A DNA stretch of 5,134 nucleotides from Pseudomonadota bacterium (GCA_023391175.1 JAEWBL010000658.1:1-5134), one strand, 5' to 3'. Shown: positions 1-5,134, numbered from the stretch's first letter. The notes: a model not told the origin generated them from the letters alone. Program-made: numbers and translations.

Positions 1-392
1 GATTTCACCTGGCCGCGCCGGTCCTTGGCGGCAAGGCGCCGTTCCTTGGAGGCGAGGGTGGGGCGCGTGGGCCGTCGCACCGGCATGACCACCGTGGCGG
101 CACGGATCAGTTCCACAAGCCGCTCGATGGCGTCCTCCCGGTTCCGCTCCTGGGTGCGGAAGCGCTGGGCCTGGATGACGATGACGCCATCCTGCGTCAT
201 GCGCCGACCGGCGAGGCGGGCAAGGCGAATCTTCACGCCCTCCGGCAGGTTGGGCGAGCGCGCCGCATCGAAGCGCAGCTGGACCGCGCTCGACACCTTA
301 TTGACGTTCTGCCCGCCGGGCCCGGACGCGCGCACGAAGGCGAGCTCAATCTCGTCCTCGGCGATGGCGATGCGGGGCGTGATCTCGATCAT
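1..392 (-). CDS. arfB: ArfB/YaeJ alternative ribosome-rescue factor (peptidyl-tRNA hydrolase), C-terminus cut by the window edge
   Basis: ArfB enters the A site of ribosomes stalled on mRNA without a stop codon and hydrolyses the peptidyl-tRNA, as a backup or alternative to tmRNA. Reading the minus strand from the ATG at 392 gives 130 complete residues. The class I release-factor catalytic loop is intact: RASGPGGQNVNKVSS, with GGQ at residues 26-28, the same numbering I recall for E. coli YaeJ (about 140 aa). The middle segment (DGVIVIQAQRFRTQERNRE) and the basic tail beginning RRPTRPTLASKERRLAAKDRR match the family; that tail enters the mRNA channel. There is no codon-recognition domain, which separates it from RF1 and RF2. 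About ten residues are missing at the left edge. An AGGAG Shine-Dalgarno lies 8 nt before the ATG (405-401). It follows olsB on the same strand after 55 nt and has its own promoter candidate at 416-444. Confidence 0.95.
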   Translation of the reverse strand, partial: MIEITPRIAIAEDEIELAFVRASGPGGQNVNKVSSAVQLRFDAARSPNLPEGVKIRLARLAGRRMTQDGVIVIQAQRFRTQERNREDAIERLVELIRAATVVMPVRRPTRPTLASKERRLAAKDRRGQVK

Positions 393-393
393 G

Positions 394-413
394 GCGCCCT
401 CTCCTGAGGGCGC
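394..413 (-). promoter_or_regulatory. Perfect hairpin overlapping the arfB ribosome-binding site
   Basis: The minus strand reads GCGCCCTC, then a four-base loop AGGA, then GAGGGCGC. This is an uninterrupted 8-bp stem ending one base before the arfB ATG. The Shine-Dalgarno AGGAG is made of the loop plus the first base of the 3' arm. In a transcript coming from olsB the hairpin could end transcription (it starts 34 nt past the olsB stop, but no U-tract follows) or partly hide the ribosome-binding site. The structure is directly visible; the role is inferred. Confidence 0.6.
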
Positions 414-415
414 AG

Positions 416-444
416 CTTATGCACGGCCCGGCGCGGCCTGCCAA
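416..444 (-). promoter_or_regulatory. Sigma70-type promoter candidate for arfB
   Basis: On the minus strand, TTGGCA (444-439, 5 of 6 to consensus) is followed after exactly 17 nt by CATAAG (421-416, 4 of 6). The -35 element starts just past the olsB stop codon. Transcription would begin near 405-411, inside the 5' arm of the hairpin at 394-413, leaving a leader of only about 13-19 nt. The match is good, but it is judged by eye alone. Confidence 0.5.
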
Positions 445-447
445 CGC

Positions 448-1560
448 TCAGAGGGCGTGGCGATTCGCGGTCGGCCCGAAATGCTCCACGTAACGCGGAC
501 TTATGACCGACACCGGCAGGATGATGAGCACGTCGGTGGTGCCGAACTGGTGGTCCACCACCGCGCCGTCGCCGACGAAGCCGCCGAGCCGCAGATAGCC
601 CTTGATGAGGGGCGGCAGGGCCTGAAGCGCCTTCTTCATGTCGATGTCGGCCTTGGCCATGCGGTCCATGGAGACGTGCCGACCTTCGACGGCCCGCGCG
701 CGCCACTCCTCCGGGGCCATGGCGTTGTGGTGGAGGAAGGACAGCGGCAGGTCGAGTTCCGCGGGGTCGGTGCCCTCAAGGCTGGCGCAGCCGAACATGG
801 CGTCGATCTTGTTGCGCAGGATGTAGGTCCACACCCCGTGCCACAGCAGCTCCACCGTGCGCTTGTTGCGGTAGGGCTTGAGCACGCAGGAGCGGCCGAG
901 CTCCAGGAAGCGCAGGGTGGGATGGGCGGCGATGACCCCGCCCACGTCGAACTCGCCCTGGGTGTAGAAGCCGCCGTGGCGGTTCGCCACCTCCTGCCGC
1001 AGCAGGCGATAGGTGCCGACCACCTTGGGCTTGCGCCGGCCGAGCACGATCTTCCCGGCGTCGTGGTCGAGCACCAGGATGTGGTCGCAGATGGTGTCGA
1101 AGCTGTCCATGTCGCGCCGGGCGAGGCGCGTCGGGGCGTCGGGGGTCGCCGACATTTCCTCGTAGAACACCTTGTAGCGCAGGCGCTGGGCGCGGCGCAC
1201 GTCGCGGGCAGTACGGGCAAGCCGCACCTCCAGCGCGCCGAGCCGGCCGAGAACGATGCTCTCGGGCTCGGTCGGGACGGCATCCCGGTGGCGCAGGCCA
1301 GAATAGGCGCGGAAATCCGTCACCAGCTTCTGCGGCCCCGGCATCACCGGGCGGCCGGCGGGCTGCTGCGCCCGCAGGAAGGGGAAGGCGCCCGGCTCGG
1401 TGCCGAACAGGGGGGCGGCGCCCTCGCGGCCAAAATCCTTCTTGAGGTCCTTGGCGAAGTCGCGGGCGAAATCCCGCGCGGCGTCGCGGGCGACGTCGAA
1501 GCCGCGGCCGAACAGGGCGGGCAGGTTGAAGCCGGGATCCGGTTGTCCCATTCTTTTCAT
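448..1560 (-). CDS. olsB: L-ornithine N-alpha-acyltransferase OlsB (GNAT fold), with an N-terminal extension
   Basis: OlsB transfers a 3-hydroxyacyl chain from acyl-ACP to the alpha-amino group of ornithine, giving lyso-ornithine lipid, the first step of ornithine-lipid synthesis. The product is 370 aa. The GNAT-type domain spans about residues 106-345 with family signatures: LEVRLARTARDVRRAQRLRY then KVFYEEMSA (111-138), KPKVVGTYRLLRQE (177-190), LELGRSCVLKPYRNKRTVEL (219-238), GCASLEGTDP (257-266), LPLSFLHH (271-278), LPPLIKGYLRLG (315-326) and FGTTDVLIILP (339-349). Such proteins are often labelled 'putative hemolysin' or generic GNAT. Known OlsB proteins are nearer 270-300 aa; the excess here is a roughly 100-residue N-terminal region with a tetrapeptide array (24-43) and a Pro/Gly-rich linker. 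The ATG at 1560 was chosen because GGGGG lies 8 nt upstream; an ATG at 1551 is possible but has a poorer ribosome-binding site, and the open frame continues upstream without family similarity. olsA is not in the window. Confidence 0.88.
   Translation of the reverse strand: MKRMGQPDPGFNLPALFGRGFDVARDAARDFARDFAKDLKKDFGREGAAPLFGTEPGAFPFLRAQQPAGRPVMPGPQKLVTDFRAYSGLRHRDAVPTEPESIVLGRLGALEVRLARTARDVRRAQRLRYKVFYEEMSATPDAPTRLARRDMDSFDTICDHILVLDHDAGKIVLGRRKPKVVGTYRLLRQEVANRHGGFYTQGEFDVGGVIAAHPTLRFLELGRSCVLKPYRNKRTVELLWHGVWTYILRNKIDAMFGCASLEGTDPAELDLPLSFLHHNAMAPEEWRARAVEGRHVSMDRMAKADIDMKKALQALPPLIKGYLRLGGFVGDGAVVDHQFGTTDVLIILPVSVISPRYVEHFGPTANRHAL
1432..1491 (-). repeat. Degenerate 12-bp tandem repeat encoding five tetrapeptides in OlsB
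   Basis: Five successive 12-bp units encode ARDA, ARDF, ARDF, AKDL and KKDF (OlsB residues 24-43). Aspartate recurs every fourth residue (26, 30, 34, 38, 42), preceded by Arg or Lys, with Ala/Phe/Leu in the fourth place. At the DNA level the units share a pattern like GCGAAGTCGCGG on the plus strand, with substitutions, so it resembles an old minisatellite. The segment predicts as a charged amphipathic helix. Confidence 0.7.
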
Positions 1561-1884
1561 CGCAACGACCCCCACTCCGGGCCGCCGCCTTTGGCGGGCG
1601 CGCCTCACCCAACGCTTGGTATCGCCCTGCCGCCGCGTACCTCCCGGGCGTTCTGCCCGGCGGGTGCGCCTCAATGGCCGCGAGGAGCGACCTGGAAGAT
1701 GCCCCGCTTCGGGCGGGTGCCCAGGACTTGAACGCCAGCATCACCATAGTTTTCCGACGTGACTGTGACAATGGGCGACCCCCGGGCGCCACAGCGCATC
1801 GATCGCGCCTTGCCGCCACGGCATCCCAGGTGATAGCGGCAGGCTTCCGGCGCGTCAGCGCCTGTGATTCGTCTGGGGGACGAC
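1561..1884. other. Divergent intergenic region between olsB and the exported-protein gene
   Basis: These 324 nt contain no coding segment I can support. The olsB side holds a promoter (1743-1771) and a predicted leader of about 176 nt with three short GC hairpins: arms 1585-1589/1593-1597, 1644-1649/1655-1660 and 1703-1707/1713-1717. For the plus-strand gene I see only a weak candidate, TTGCCG at 1810-1815 and GATAGC at 1832-1837 (16-nt spacer, 7 of 12 consensus bases), which I do not annotate separately. The leader has no ATG-initiated upstream reading frame. Confidence 0.6.
1743..1771 (-). promoter_or_regulatory. olsB: Sigma70-type promoter candidate for olsB
   Basis: The minus strand has TTGTCA (1771-1766, 5 of 6), a 17-nt spacer, and TATGGT (1748-1743, 4 of 6). 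The predicted start is near 1736, about 176 nt ahead of the olsB ATG. The -35 region lies inside a short direct repeat, GTCAC-A-GTCAC (1769-1759), that could bind a regulator. It is the best promoter match in this gap on either strand. Confidence 0.5.
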
Positions 1885-2493
1885 ATGATTTCCACGCGCA
1901 TGCAGCTTTCGGTCGCGCTCTTTGCCGGCTTCACTTTTCTCGCGCCGGCGGGCGTGCGGGCGCAGCAGCGCCCCACGCCGGTCGAGGTCACGCAGGTGCT
2001 CGTCCAGGGCATCGGGCAGGTCAACGTGCTCACCTACAAGGCCAAGTTCGTGTCGGCCGATCCCGCCACGCGCCGCGTGGTGCTCGAGGATCCCGCCGGC
2101 CGTCGCTGGGCGGTGGTCGCGCCCCCGCTGCTCGGCGACCTCTCCCTGTTCAGGGTGGGTGAGAACCTCCTCATCCGAGTGGCACCGGGCGTCGTCACGG
2201 CGCTCGGCAAGGCGCACCAGGGCCGGCCGGGCGAGGTGATGGCCGAGGTGGCCATCAATGACGGCCTGCCGGGCTGGCCGGAGGGCTTCGGCATCCGCGA
2301 GGTCACGCTGACCTCCATCTTCGTGGGCGTCGACCCGGCGGCGGGCACCGTCACCTTCGAGGGGCCGGACGGCAATGTCCGCGTGGTGCGCGCGGCCAAC
2401 GACAAGGTGCTGGCGGACGTGCAGAAGGTGCAGCCGGGGGACCTCGCCCAGATCACCTACATCGAGGGCCTCGCCGTCAACGCGATGCGCTGA
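1885..2493 (+). CDS. Exported protein of unknown function with two copies of a small beta-rich domain
   Basis: This 202-aa protein starts with a Sec-type signal peptide: an Arg at residue 5, a hydrophobic core LSVALFAGFTFLAPAG (8-23), and a VRA|QQ cleavage site after residue 26, so the mature protein should be periplasmic. The mature part looks duplicated. Residues about 52-107 (FVSADPATRRVVLEDPAGRR at the start of the unit) and 141-201 (FVGVDPAAGTVTFEGPDGNV) share F-V-x-x-D-P-A, a V/T-rich strand, E-x-P-x-G and a closing VGE/PGD segment. The second copy ends VQPGDLAQITYIEGLAVNAM, which resembles the DUF5666-like unit common in small secreted proteobacterial proteins of unknown role. It has no cysteine and no obvious catalytic or metal-binding cluster. 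The ATG at 1885 has GGGGGA four bases upstream; a GTG at 1864 and an ATG at 1900 are less likely. The gene stands alone, divergent from olsB and convergent with comM. Confidence 0.8.
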   Translation: MISTRMQLSVALFAGFTFLAPAGVRAQQRPTPVEVTQVLVQGIGQVNVLTYKAKFVSADPATRRVVLEDPAGRRWAVVAPPLLGDLSLFRVGENLLIRVAPGVVTALGKAHQGRPGEVMAEVAINDGLPGWPEGFGIREVTLTSIFVGVDPAAGTVTFEGPDGNVRVVRAANDKVLADVQKVQPGDLAQITYIEGLAVNAMR

Positions 2494-2515
2494 GCCGGCG
2501 CTCCACGAGAGGCTC

Positions 2516-2540
2516 GTCCGGCATCGCGATGGTGCCGGAC
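2516..2540. terminator. Terminator-like hairpin between convergent genes
   Basis: GTCCGGCATC (2516-2525) pairs with GGTGCCGGAC (2531-2540) over 10 bp, with one G-U pair and a GCGAT loop. It starts 22 nt past the exported-protein stop (2493) and ends 42 nt past the comM stop (2583), so it could serve both genes. No T-run follows on either strand, which is unusual for a textbook intrinsic terminator. A smaller overlapping hairpin (2505-2509 with 2513-2517) is mutually exclusive with it. Confidence 0.5.
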
Positions 2541-2582
2541 GCTCCCGCGGGTGCGTGCCGCCGATCTGCGCCGCCGCCAGCC

Positions 2583-4115
2583 TTAAGCTGCCGCCCTCGG
2601 CCGCTCGGCGGCCGCGCGATAGGCGAGGGCTTCCGCCAGATGGCGGCGGCCCACCCCCTCCGCGCCGTCGAGATCGGCGAGGGTGCGCGCCACCTTCAGC
2701 ACGCGGTGATAGCCGCGGGCACTGAGCCGCATGGCGTCGGCGGCATCGCGCAGCAGGATCGCGCCAGCGGAATCGGGCGTCGCCACCATCTCCAGCAACG
2801 GCCCGGAGGCCTCGGCATTGGTGCGCACATCCGGCCGGCCGAGGGCGGCATAGCGCTCCAGCTGAATCTCGCGCGCCAGGGCGACCCGCGCCGCCACTTC
2901 CCGCGAACCTTCGGCCGGCGCCGGCAGCACGAGGTCGGAGGCGGAGACCGACGGCACCTCCAGATGGATGTCGATGCGGTCGAGAAACGGCCCGGAGAGG
3001 CGGGCCTGATATTCGTCGGCGCAGCGCGGCCCGCGCTTGCAGGTGAAGCCGGGTTCGCCGGCCCGGCCGCAGCGGCAGGGGTTCATGGCGGCGATGAGCT
3101 GGAAGCGCGCGGGATAGGTGACGCGATGGTTGGCGCGGGCGATCAGCACCTCGCCCGTCTCCAGTGGCTGGCGCAGGGAATCGAGCACCTGCGGTGTGAA
3201 TTCCGGCAGTTCGTCCAGGAACAGAACGCCGTTGTGGGCGAGCGAGACCTCGCCCGGCTTCGCCTTGGCCCCGCCGCCCACCATGGCGGCCATGCTGGCC
3301 GAGTGATGCGGGGCGCGGAACGGACGGCGGTCCATCAGCGCGCCGTCCTCGATGGTGCCGGCCACCGAGGCGATCATGGACACATCCAGCATCTCGACCG
3401 GCGACAGCGGCGGCAGGATGGAGGGCAGGCGCTGCGCCAGCATGGATTTGCCCGCGCCCGGCGGGCCGACGAACAGCAGATTGTGGCCCCCGGCCGCCGC
3501 CACCTCCAGCGCGCGCTTGGCGGTCTCCTGGCCCTTCACGTCCCGGAGGTCGAGCATGATGTCCCCCGGCGGCTTCATCCGCGGCTCGGGCCGGCCCATC
3601 ACCTGGCGGCCGGTCATATGGTTGGCGAGCTGGATCAGCGACTGGGGGGCGAGAATTTCCATGTCCGGGCTGGCCCAGGCGGCCTCGGCGCCGCACGGGG
3701 CGGGGCAGATGAGGCCGTGGCCGCGGGCATTGGCGCCGATGGCCGCCGGCAGTACGCCGGCCACGGCCGCGATCGCGCCGTCCAGCGCCAGTTCGCCCAC
3801 CACCGTGAAGCCCGCCAGGGCATCGCCGGGAATGGCGCCGATGGCGGCCATCAGCCCCAGCGCGATGGGCAGATCGTAGTGGGAGCCTTCCTTGGGCAGG
3901 TCGGCGGGCGCGAGATTCACCGTGATGCGCCGCGCCGGCAAAGCGAGGCCGGAGGCGATGAGCGCGGCGCGCACCCGCTCCTTGGCCTCGGTCACCGCCT
4001 TGTCGGGCAGGCCGACGATGGTAAAGGCCGGCAGGCCCGCGGCCACATGCACCTGCACATCCACCGGGCGCGCCTCGACGCCCTCGAACGCGACTGTCGC
4101 CACCCGCTGGATCAC
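2583..4115 (-). CDS. comM: ComM/YifB family AAA+ ATPase (Mg chelatase-like), branch-migration helicase
   Basis: ComM forms a hexameric ATPase that drives branch migration during integration of incoming DNA in natural transformation (shown in Vibrio cholerae); it also occurs in species not known to be competent. The product is 510 aa, close to E. coli YifB (506). Residues 1-165 form the N-terminal ChlI-like domain (GLPAFTIVGLPDKAV at 27-41; ITVNLAPADLPKEGSHYDLP at 64-83). The AAA+ core has Walker A GPPGAGKS (217-224), Walker B VLFLDE (297-302), and AAMNPC (342-347) with sensor Asn345. Four cysteines, 347, 349, 359 and 365, make the family's putative metal-binding insert, followed by ARLSGPFLDRIDIHLEVP with a likely arginine finger. 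The C-terminal Mg-chelatase domain contains ARGYHRVLKVARTLADL (466-482). The GTG start at 4115 fits family N-termini (IQRVATVAFEGVEA) and has AGGGGG 5 nt upstream. The gene appears complete; Mg-chelatase subunits themselves are excluded by the ChlI N-domain. Confidence 0.96.
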   Translation of the reverse strand: MIQRVATVAFEGVEARPVDVQVHVAAGLPAFTIVGLPDKAVTEAKERVRAALIASGLALPARRITVNLAPADLPKEGSHYDLPIALGLMAAIGAIPGDALAGFTVVGELALDGAIAAVAGVLPAAIGANARGHGLICPAPCGAEAAWASPDMEILAPQSLIQLANHMTGRQVMGRPEPRMKPPGDIMLDLRDVKGQETAKRALEVAAAGGHNLLFVGPPGAGKSMLAQRLPSILPPLSPVEMLDVSMIASVAGTIEDGALMDRRPFRAPHHSASMAAMVGGGAKAKPGEVSLAHNGVLFLDELPEFTPQVLDSLRQPLETGEVLIARANHRVTYPARFQLIAAMNPCRCGRAGEPGFTCKRGPRCADEYQARLSGPFLDRIDIHLEVPSVSASDLVLPAPAEGSREVAARVALAREIQLERYAALGRPDVRTNAEASGPLLEMVATPDSAGAILLRDAADAMRLSARGYHRVLKVARTLADLDGAEGVGRRHLAEALAYRAAAERPRAAA

Positions 4116-4148
4116 AGCCGCCCCCTGCCTGCTGCCCGTCTGCACCTC

Positions 4149-4177
4149 AAGGTAGCGGAGCGTGGGCGTGCCCGCAA
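4149..4177 (-). promoter_or_regulatory. comM: Weak promoter candidate for comM
   Basis: On the minus strand, TTGCGG (4177-4172) is separated by 17 nt from TACCTT (4154-4149). Each hexamer matches only three consensus bases, but the spacing is ideal and the predicted start (about 4142) is 27 nt before the GTG. It is back-to-back with the candidate at 4201-4228. Confidence 0.3.
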
Positions 4178-4200
4178 GAACGAAAGAGGAACGATCGTGC

Positions 4201-4228
4201 TTGCGCCCCGCGCCACCCCGGCTATGCT
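4201..4228 (+). promoter_or_regulatory. Weak promoter candidate for the YafE-like methyltransferase gene
   Basis: TTGCGC (4201-4206, 3 of 6) is followed after 16 nt by TATGCT (4223-4228, 4 of 6), predicting a start near 4235 and a short leader of about 24 nt. Its -35 core, CTTGCG, is the same as the one on the opposite strand for comM. Confidence 0.33.
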
Positions 4229-4258
4229 GGAGGTAGCAAAAGGATCGGGAGAACCGCC

Positions 4259-5041
4259 ATGGCCGCCGAGGGTGCAGGCGCGCGCAGTCACGAGGCTCAT
4301 GTGGTCGAGATGTTCGGCCCGCAGGCCGCCGCCTATGTGGCGAGCGCGGTCCATGCCCGCGGCGCGGACCTCGATGCACTCAAGGCCCTCGTGGAAGAGG
4401 CGCAGCCCGCCCGGCTGCTGGACCTCGGCTGTGGCGGCGGGCATGTGAGCTTCACCGCCGCGCCGTTCGCGGGCGAGGTGGTGGCCTACGATCTGTCCGA
4501 GGAGATGCTGGGCGCCGTCGCGGCGGAGGCGAAGGCGCGCGGCCTTGCCAACATCGCCACGCAGCAGGGCGTGGCCGAGCGCCTGCCGTTCGCCGATGCG
4601 AGCTTCGACATGGTGGCGTCCCGCTACAGCGCGCACCATTGGCGCGACGTGCCCCGGGCGCTTGCAGAGGTGCGGCGGGTGGTGAAAGAGGGCGGGCAGG
4701 TCGTCGTGATGGACGTGATCGCCCCCGAATGGCCGGTCGCCGACACCTTCCTGCAAACCGTGGAATTGCTGCGCGATCCCTCGCACGGGCGGGACTACAG
4801 CGCCTCCGAATGGACCCGCTTCGCCGAGGAGGCGGGGTTCCGGGTGGTGCGCACGGCACACCGGCGCCTGAGGCTGGAGTTCGCCTCCTGGGTGGCGCGT
4901 ATCCGCACGCCGGAGCTGCATGTGGCCGCCATCCGCTCGCTGATGGCGGGCGCGAGTGCGGACGTGGCAACCCATTTCGAGTTCGAGCCGGACGGCTCGT
5001 TCTCCATCGATACGCTGACGCTGGAGCTGGAGACGGCCTGA
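4259..5041 (+). CDS. Class I SAM-dependent methyltransferase, YafE-like
   Basis: This is a 260-aa cytoplasmic methyltransferase of the UbiE/Methyltransf_11 type; the acceptor substrate is unknown. SAM-binding motif I is LLDLGCGGGHVSF (53-65), the acidic residue after strand 2 is in VVAYDLSEEML (74-84), the strand 4 region is FDMVASRYSAHHWRD (116-130), and strand 5 is in VRRVVKEGGQVVVMDV (138-153). The downstream part is diagnostic of the E. coli YafE group: ATQQGVAERLPFADASFDMV, RYSAHHWRDV, FLQTVELLRDPSHGRDYSAS and LEFASWVARIRTPE (207-220) all parallel YafE as I remember it. YafE has no established function. The N-terminus (about 10-50) carries the usual FGPQAAAYVASAVHARGADL lead-in, so this copy is full length. 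GGGAG lies 7 nt before the ATG. The gene is divergent from comM with 143 nt between starts and runs alone; it need not be a ubiquinone or menaquinone enzyme despite its fold. Confidence 0.93.
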   Translation: MAAEGAGARSHEAHVVEMFGPQAAAYVASAVHARGADLDALKALVEEAQPARLLDLGCGGGHVSFTAAPFAGEVVAYDLSEEMLGAVAAEAKARGLANIATQQGVAERLPFADASFDMVASRYSAHHWRDVPRALAEVRRVVKEGGQVVVMDVIAPEWPVADTFLQTVELLRDPSHGRDYSASEWTRFAEEAGFRVVRTAHRRLRLEFASWVARIRTPELHVAAIRSLMAGASADVATHFEFEPDGSFSIDTLTLELETA

Positions 5042-5047
5042 GCCGGC

Positions 5048-5134
5048 CTATTTCTTCTCCAGCATGAGCCGGCCCTGCTTCTGGATGAGGTCCTTCGCCT
5101 TGCGGGCGATGAGATCCAGCATGAAGGGCAGTTC
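5048..5134 (-). CDS. C-terminal end of an unidentified protein, entering from the right edge
   Basis: The minus strand gives 28 residues and a TAG stop (5050-5048): ELPFMLDLIARKAKDLIQKQ followed by GRLMLEKK. It is open to the edge of the window, in one frame, with the codon use of its neighbours, and stops 6 nt from the methyltransferase stop, which is a typical tight convergent arrangement. The piece looks like a basic amphipathic helix with a Lys-rich end. It carries no family signature I recognise, so no function is given. It could be a chance open frame, since 28 codons are few. Confidence 0.6.
   Translation of the reverse strand, partial: ELPFMLDLIARKAKDLIQKQGRLMLEKK

Noticed and set aside
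1561..1674. Upstream extension of olsB to an ATG at 1674, which would add 38 residues.
   Set aside because: The added residues are strongly Arg-rich and low in complexity, with no family similarity, and the ATG at 1560 has an acceptable Shine-Dalgarno.
25..1731. A 568-codon open frame on the plus strand opposite arfB and olsB.
   Set aside because: It lies antisense to two well-recognised genes, crosses both of them and their gap, and has low-complexity Arg/Gly/Ala-rich composition typical of shadow frames in high-GC DNA.
1855..3696. A 613-codon minus-strand open frame spanning part of comM and the region opposite the exported-protein gene.
   Set aside because: It is out of frame with comM, runs through the convergent gap and the terminator-like hairpin, and has shadow-type composition.
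4116..4379. Upstream extension of comM to an ATG at 4379, which would add 88 residues.
   Set aside because: The added part overlaps the divergent methyltransferase start, is Arg/Pro-rich and unlike ComM. The GTG at 4115 fits the family N-terminus and has its own ribosome-binding site.
2529..4448. A 639-codon plus-strand open frame opposite comM that continues into the methyltransferase gene.
   Set aside because: It is antisense to the whole of comM and out of frame with the methyltransferase; the His/Gly/Arg-rich translation has no domain. It is a GC-driven shadow.
5039..5074. A 10-bp direct repeat TGAGCCGGCC (5039-5048 and 5065-5074), whose first nine bases also occur at the exported-protein stop (2491-2499); the two palindromic GCCGGC cores could form a 6-bp stem.
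   Set aside because: One copy lies within the right-edge coding frame, the stem is short with a 20-nt loop, and GCCGGC is very common in DNA of this composition. It is probably coincidence around TGA stops.

Overview
The window is about 5.1 kb of high-GC bacterial chromosome, most likely from an alphaproteobacterium of the order Hyphomicrobiales (Rhizobiales), with Xanthobacteraceae-like relatives the best guess. The reasons are the strong G/C preference at third codon positions, an ornithine-lipid acyltransferase (OlsB) of the long rhizobial type, a ComM whose N-terminus reads like alphaproteobacterial members, and an ArfB ribosome-rescue factor. There are no transposases, phage genes, CRISPR arrays, tRNAs or rRNAs. 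This looks like core chromosome, and I do not see a hidden multi-gene system.

Layout, left to right: (1) arfB, minus strand, running off the left edge and lacking about ten C-terminal residues. (2) olsB, minus strand, 370 aa, ending 55 nt before arfB; the two may be co-transcribed, but a good sigma70-type promoter lies between them and a perfect hairpin overlaps the arfB ribosome-binding site. (3) A 324-nt divergent gap holding a good olsB promoter and a GC-rich leader with three small hairpins. (4) A plus-strand gene for a 202-aa exported protein with two copies of a small beta-rich domain; function unknown. (5) A convergent 89-nt gap with a strong terminator-like hairpin. (6) comM/yifB, minus strand, 510 aa, GTG start. 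(7) A 143-nt divergent gap with weak back-to-back promoters. (8) A plus-strand 260-aa class I SAM-dependent methyltransferase of the YafE type. (9) The last 28 codons of an unidentified minus-strand gene, entering from the right edge 6 nt after the methyltransferase stop.

The genes do not form one pathway. ArfB releases ribosomes stalled on non-stop mRNA. OlsB makes lyso-ornithine lipid, the first step toward a phosphorus-free membrane lipid. ComM is a branch-migration helicase used in natural transformation. The substrates of the exported protein and of the methyltransferase cannot be read from the sequence. The points most worth following up are regulatory or structural: the arfB promoter/hairpin arrangement, the 12-bp repeat encoding a tetrapeptide array at the OlsB N-terminus, a GTCAC repeat at the olsB -35 element, and the duplicated domain in the exported protein.
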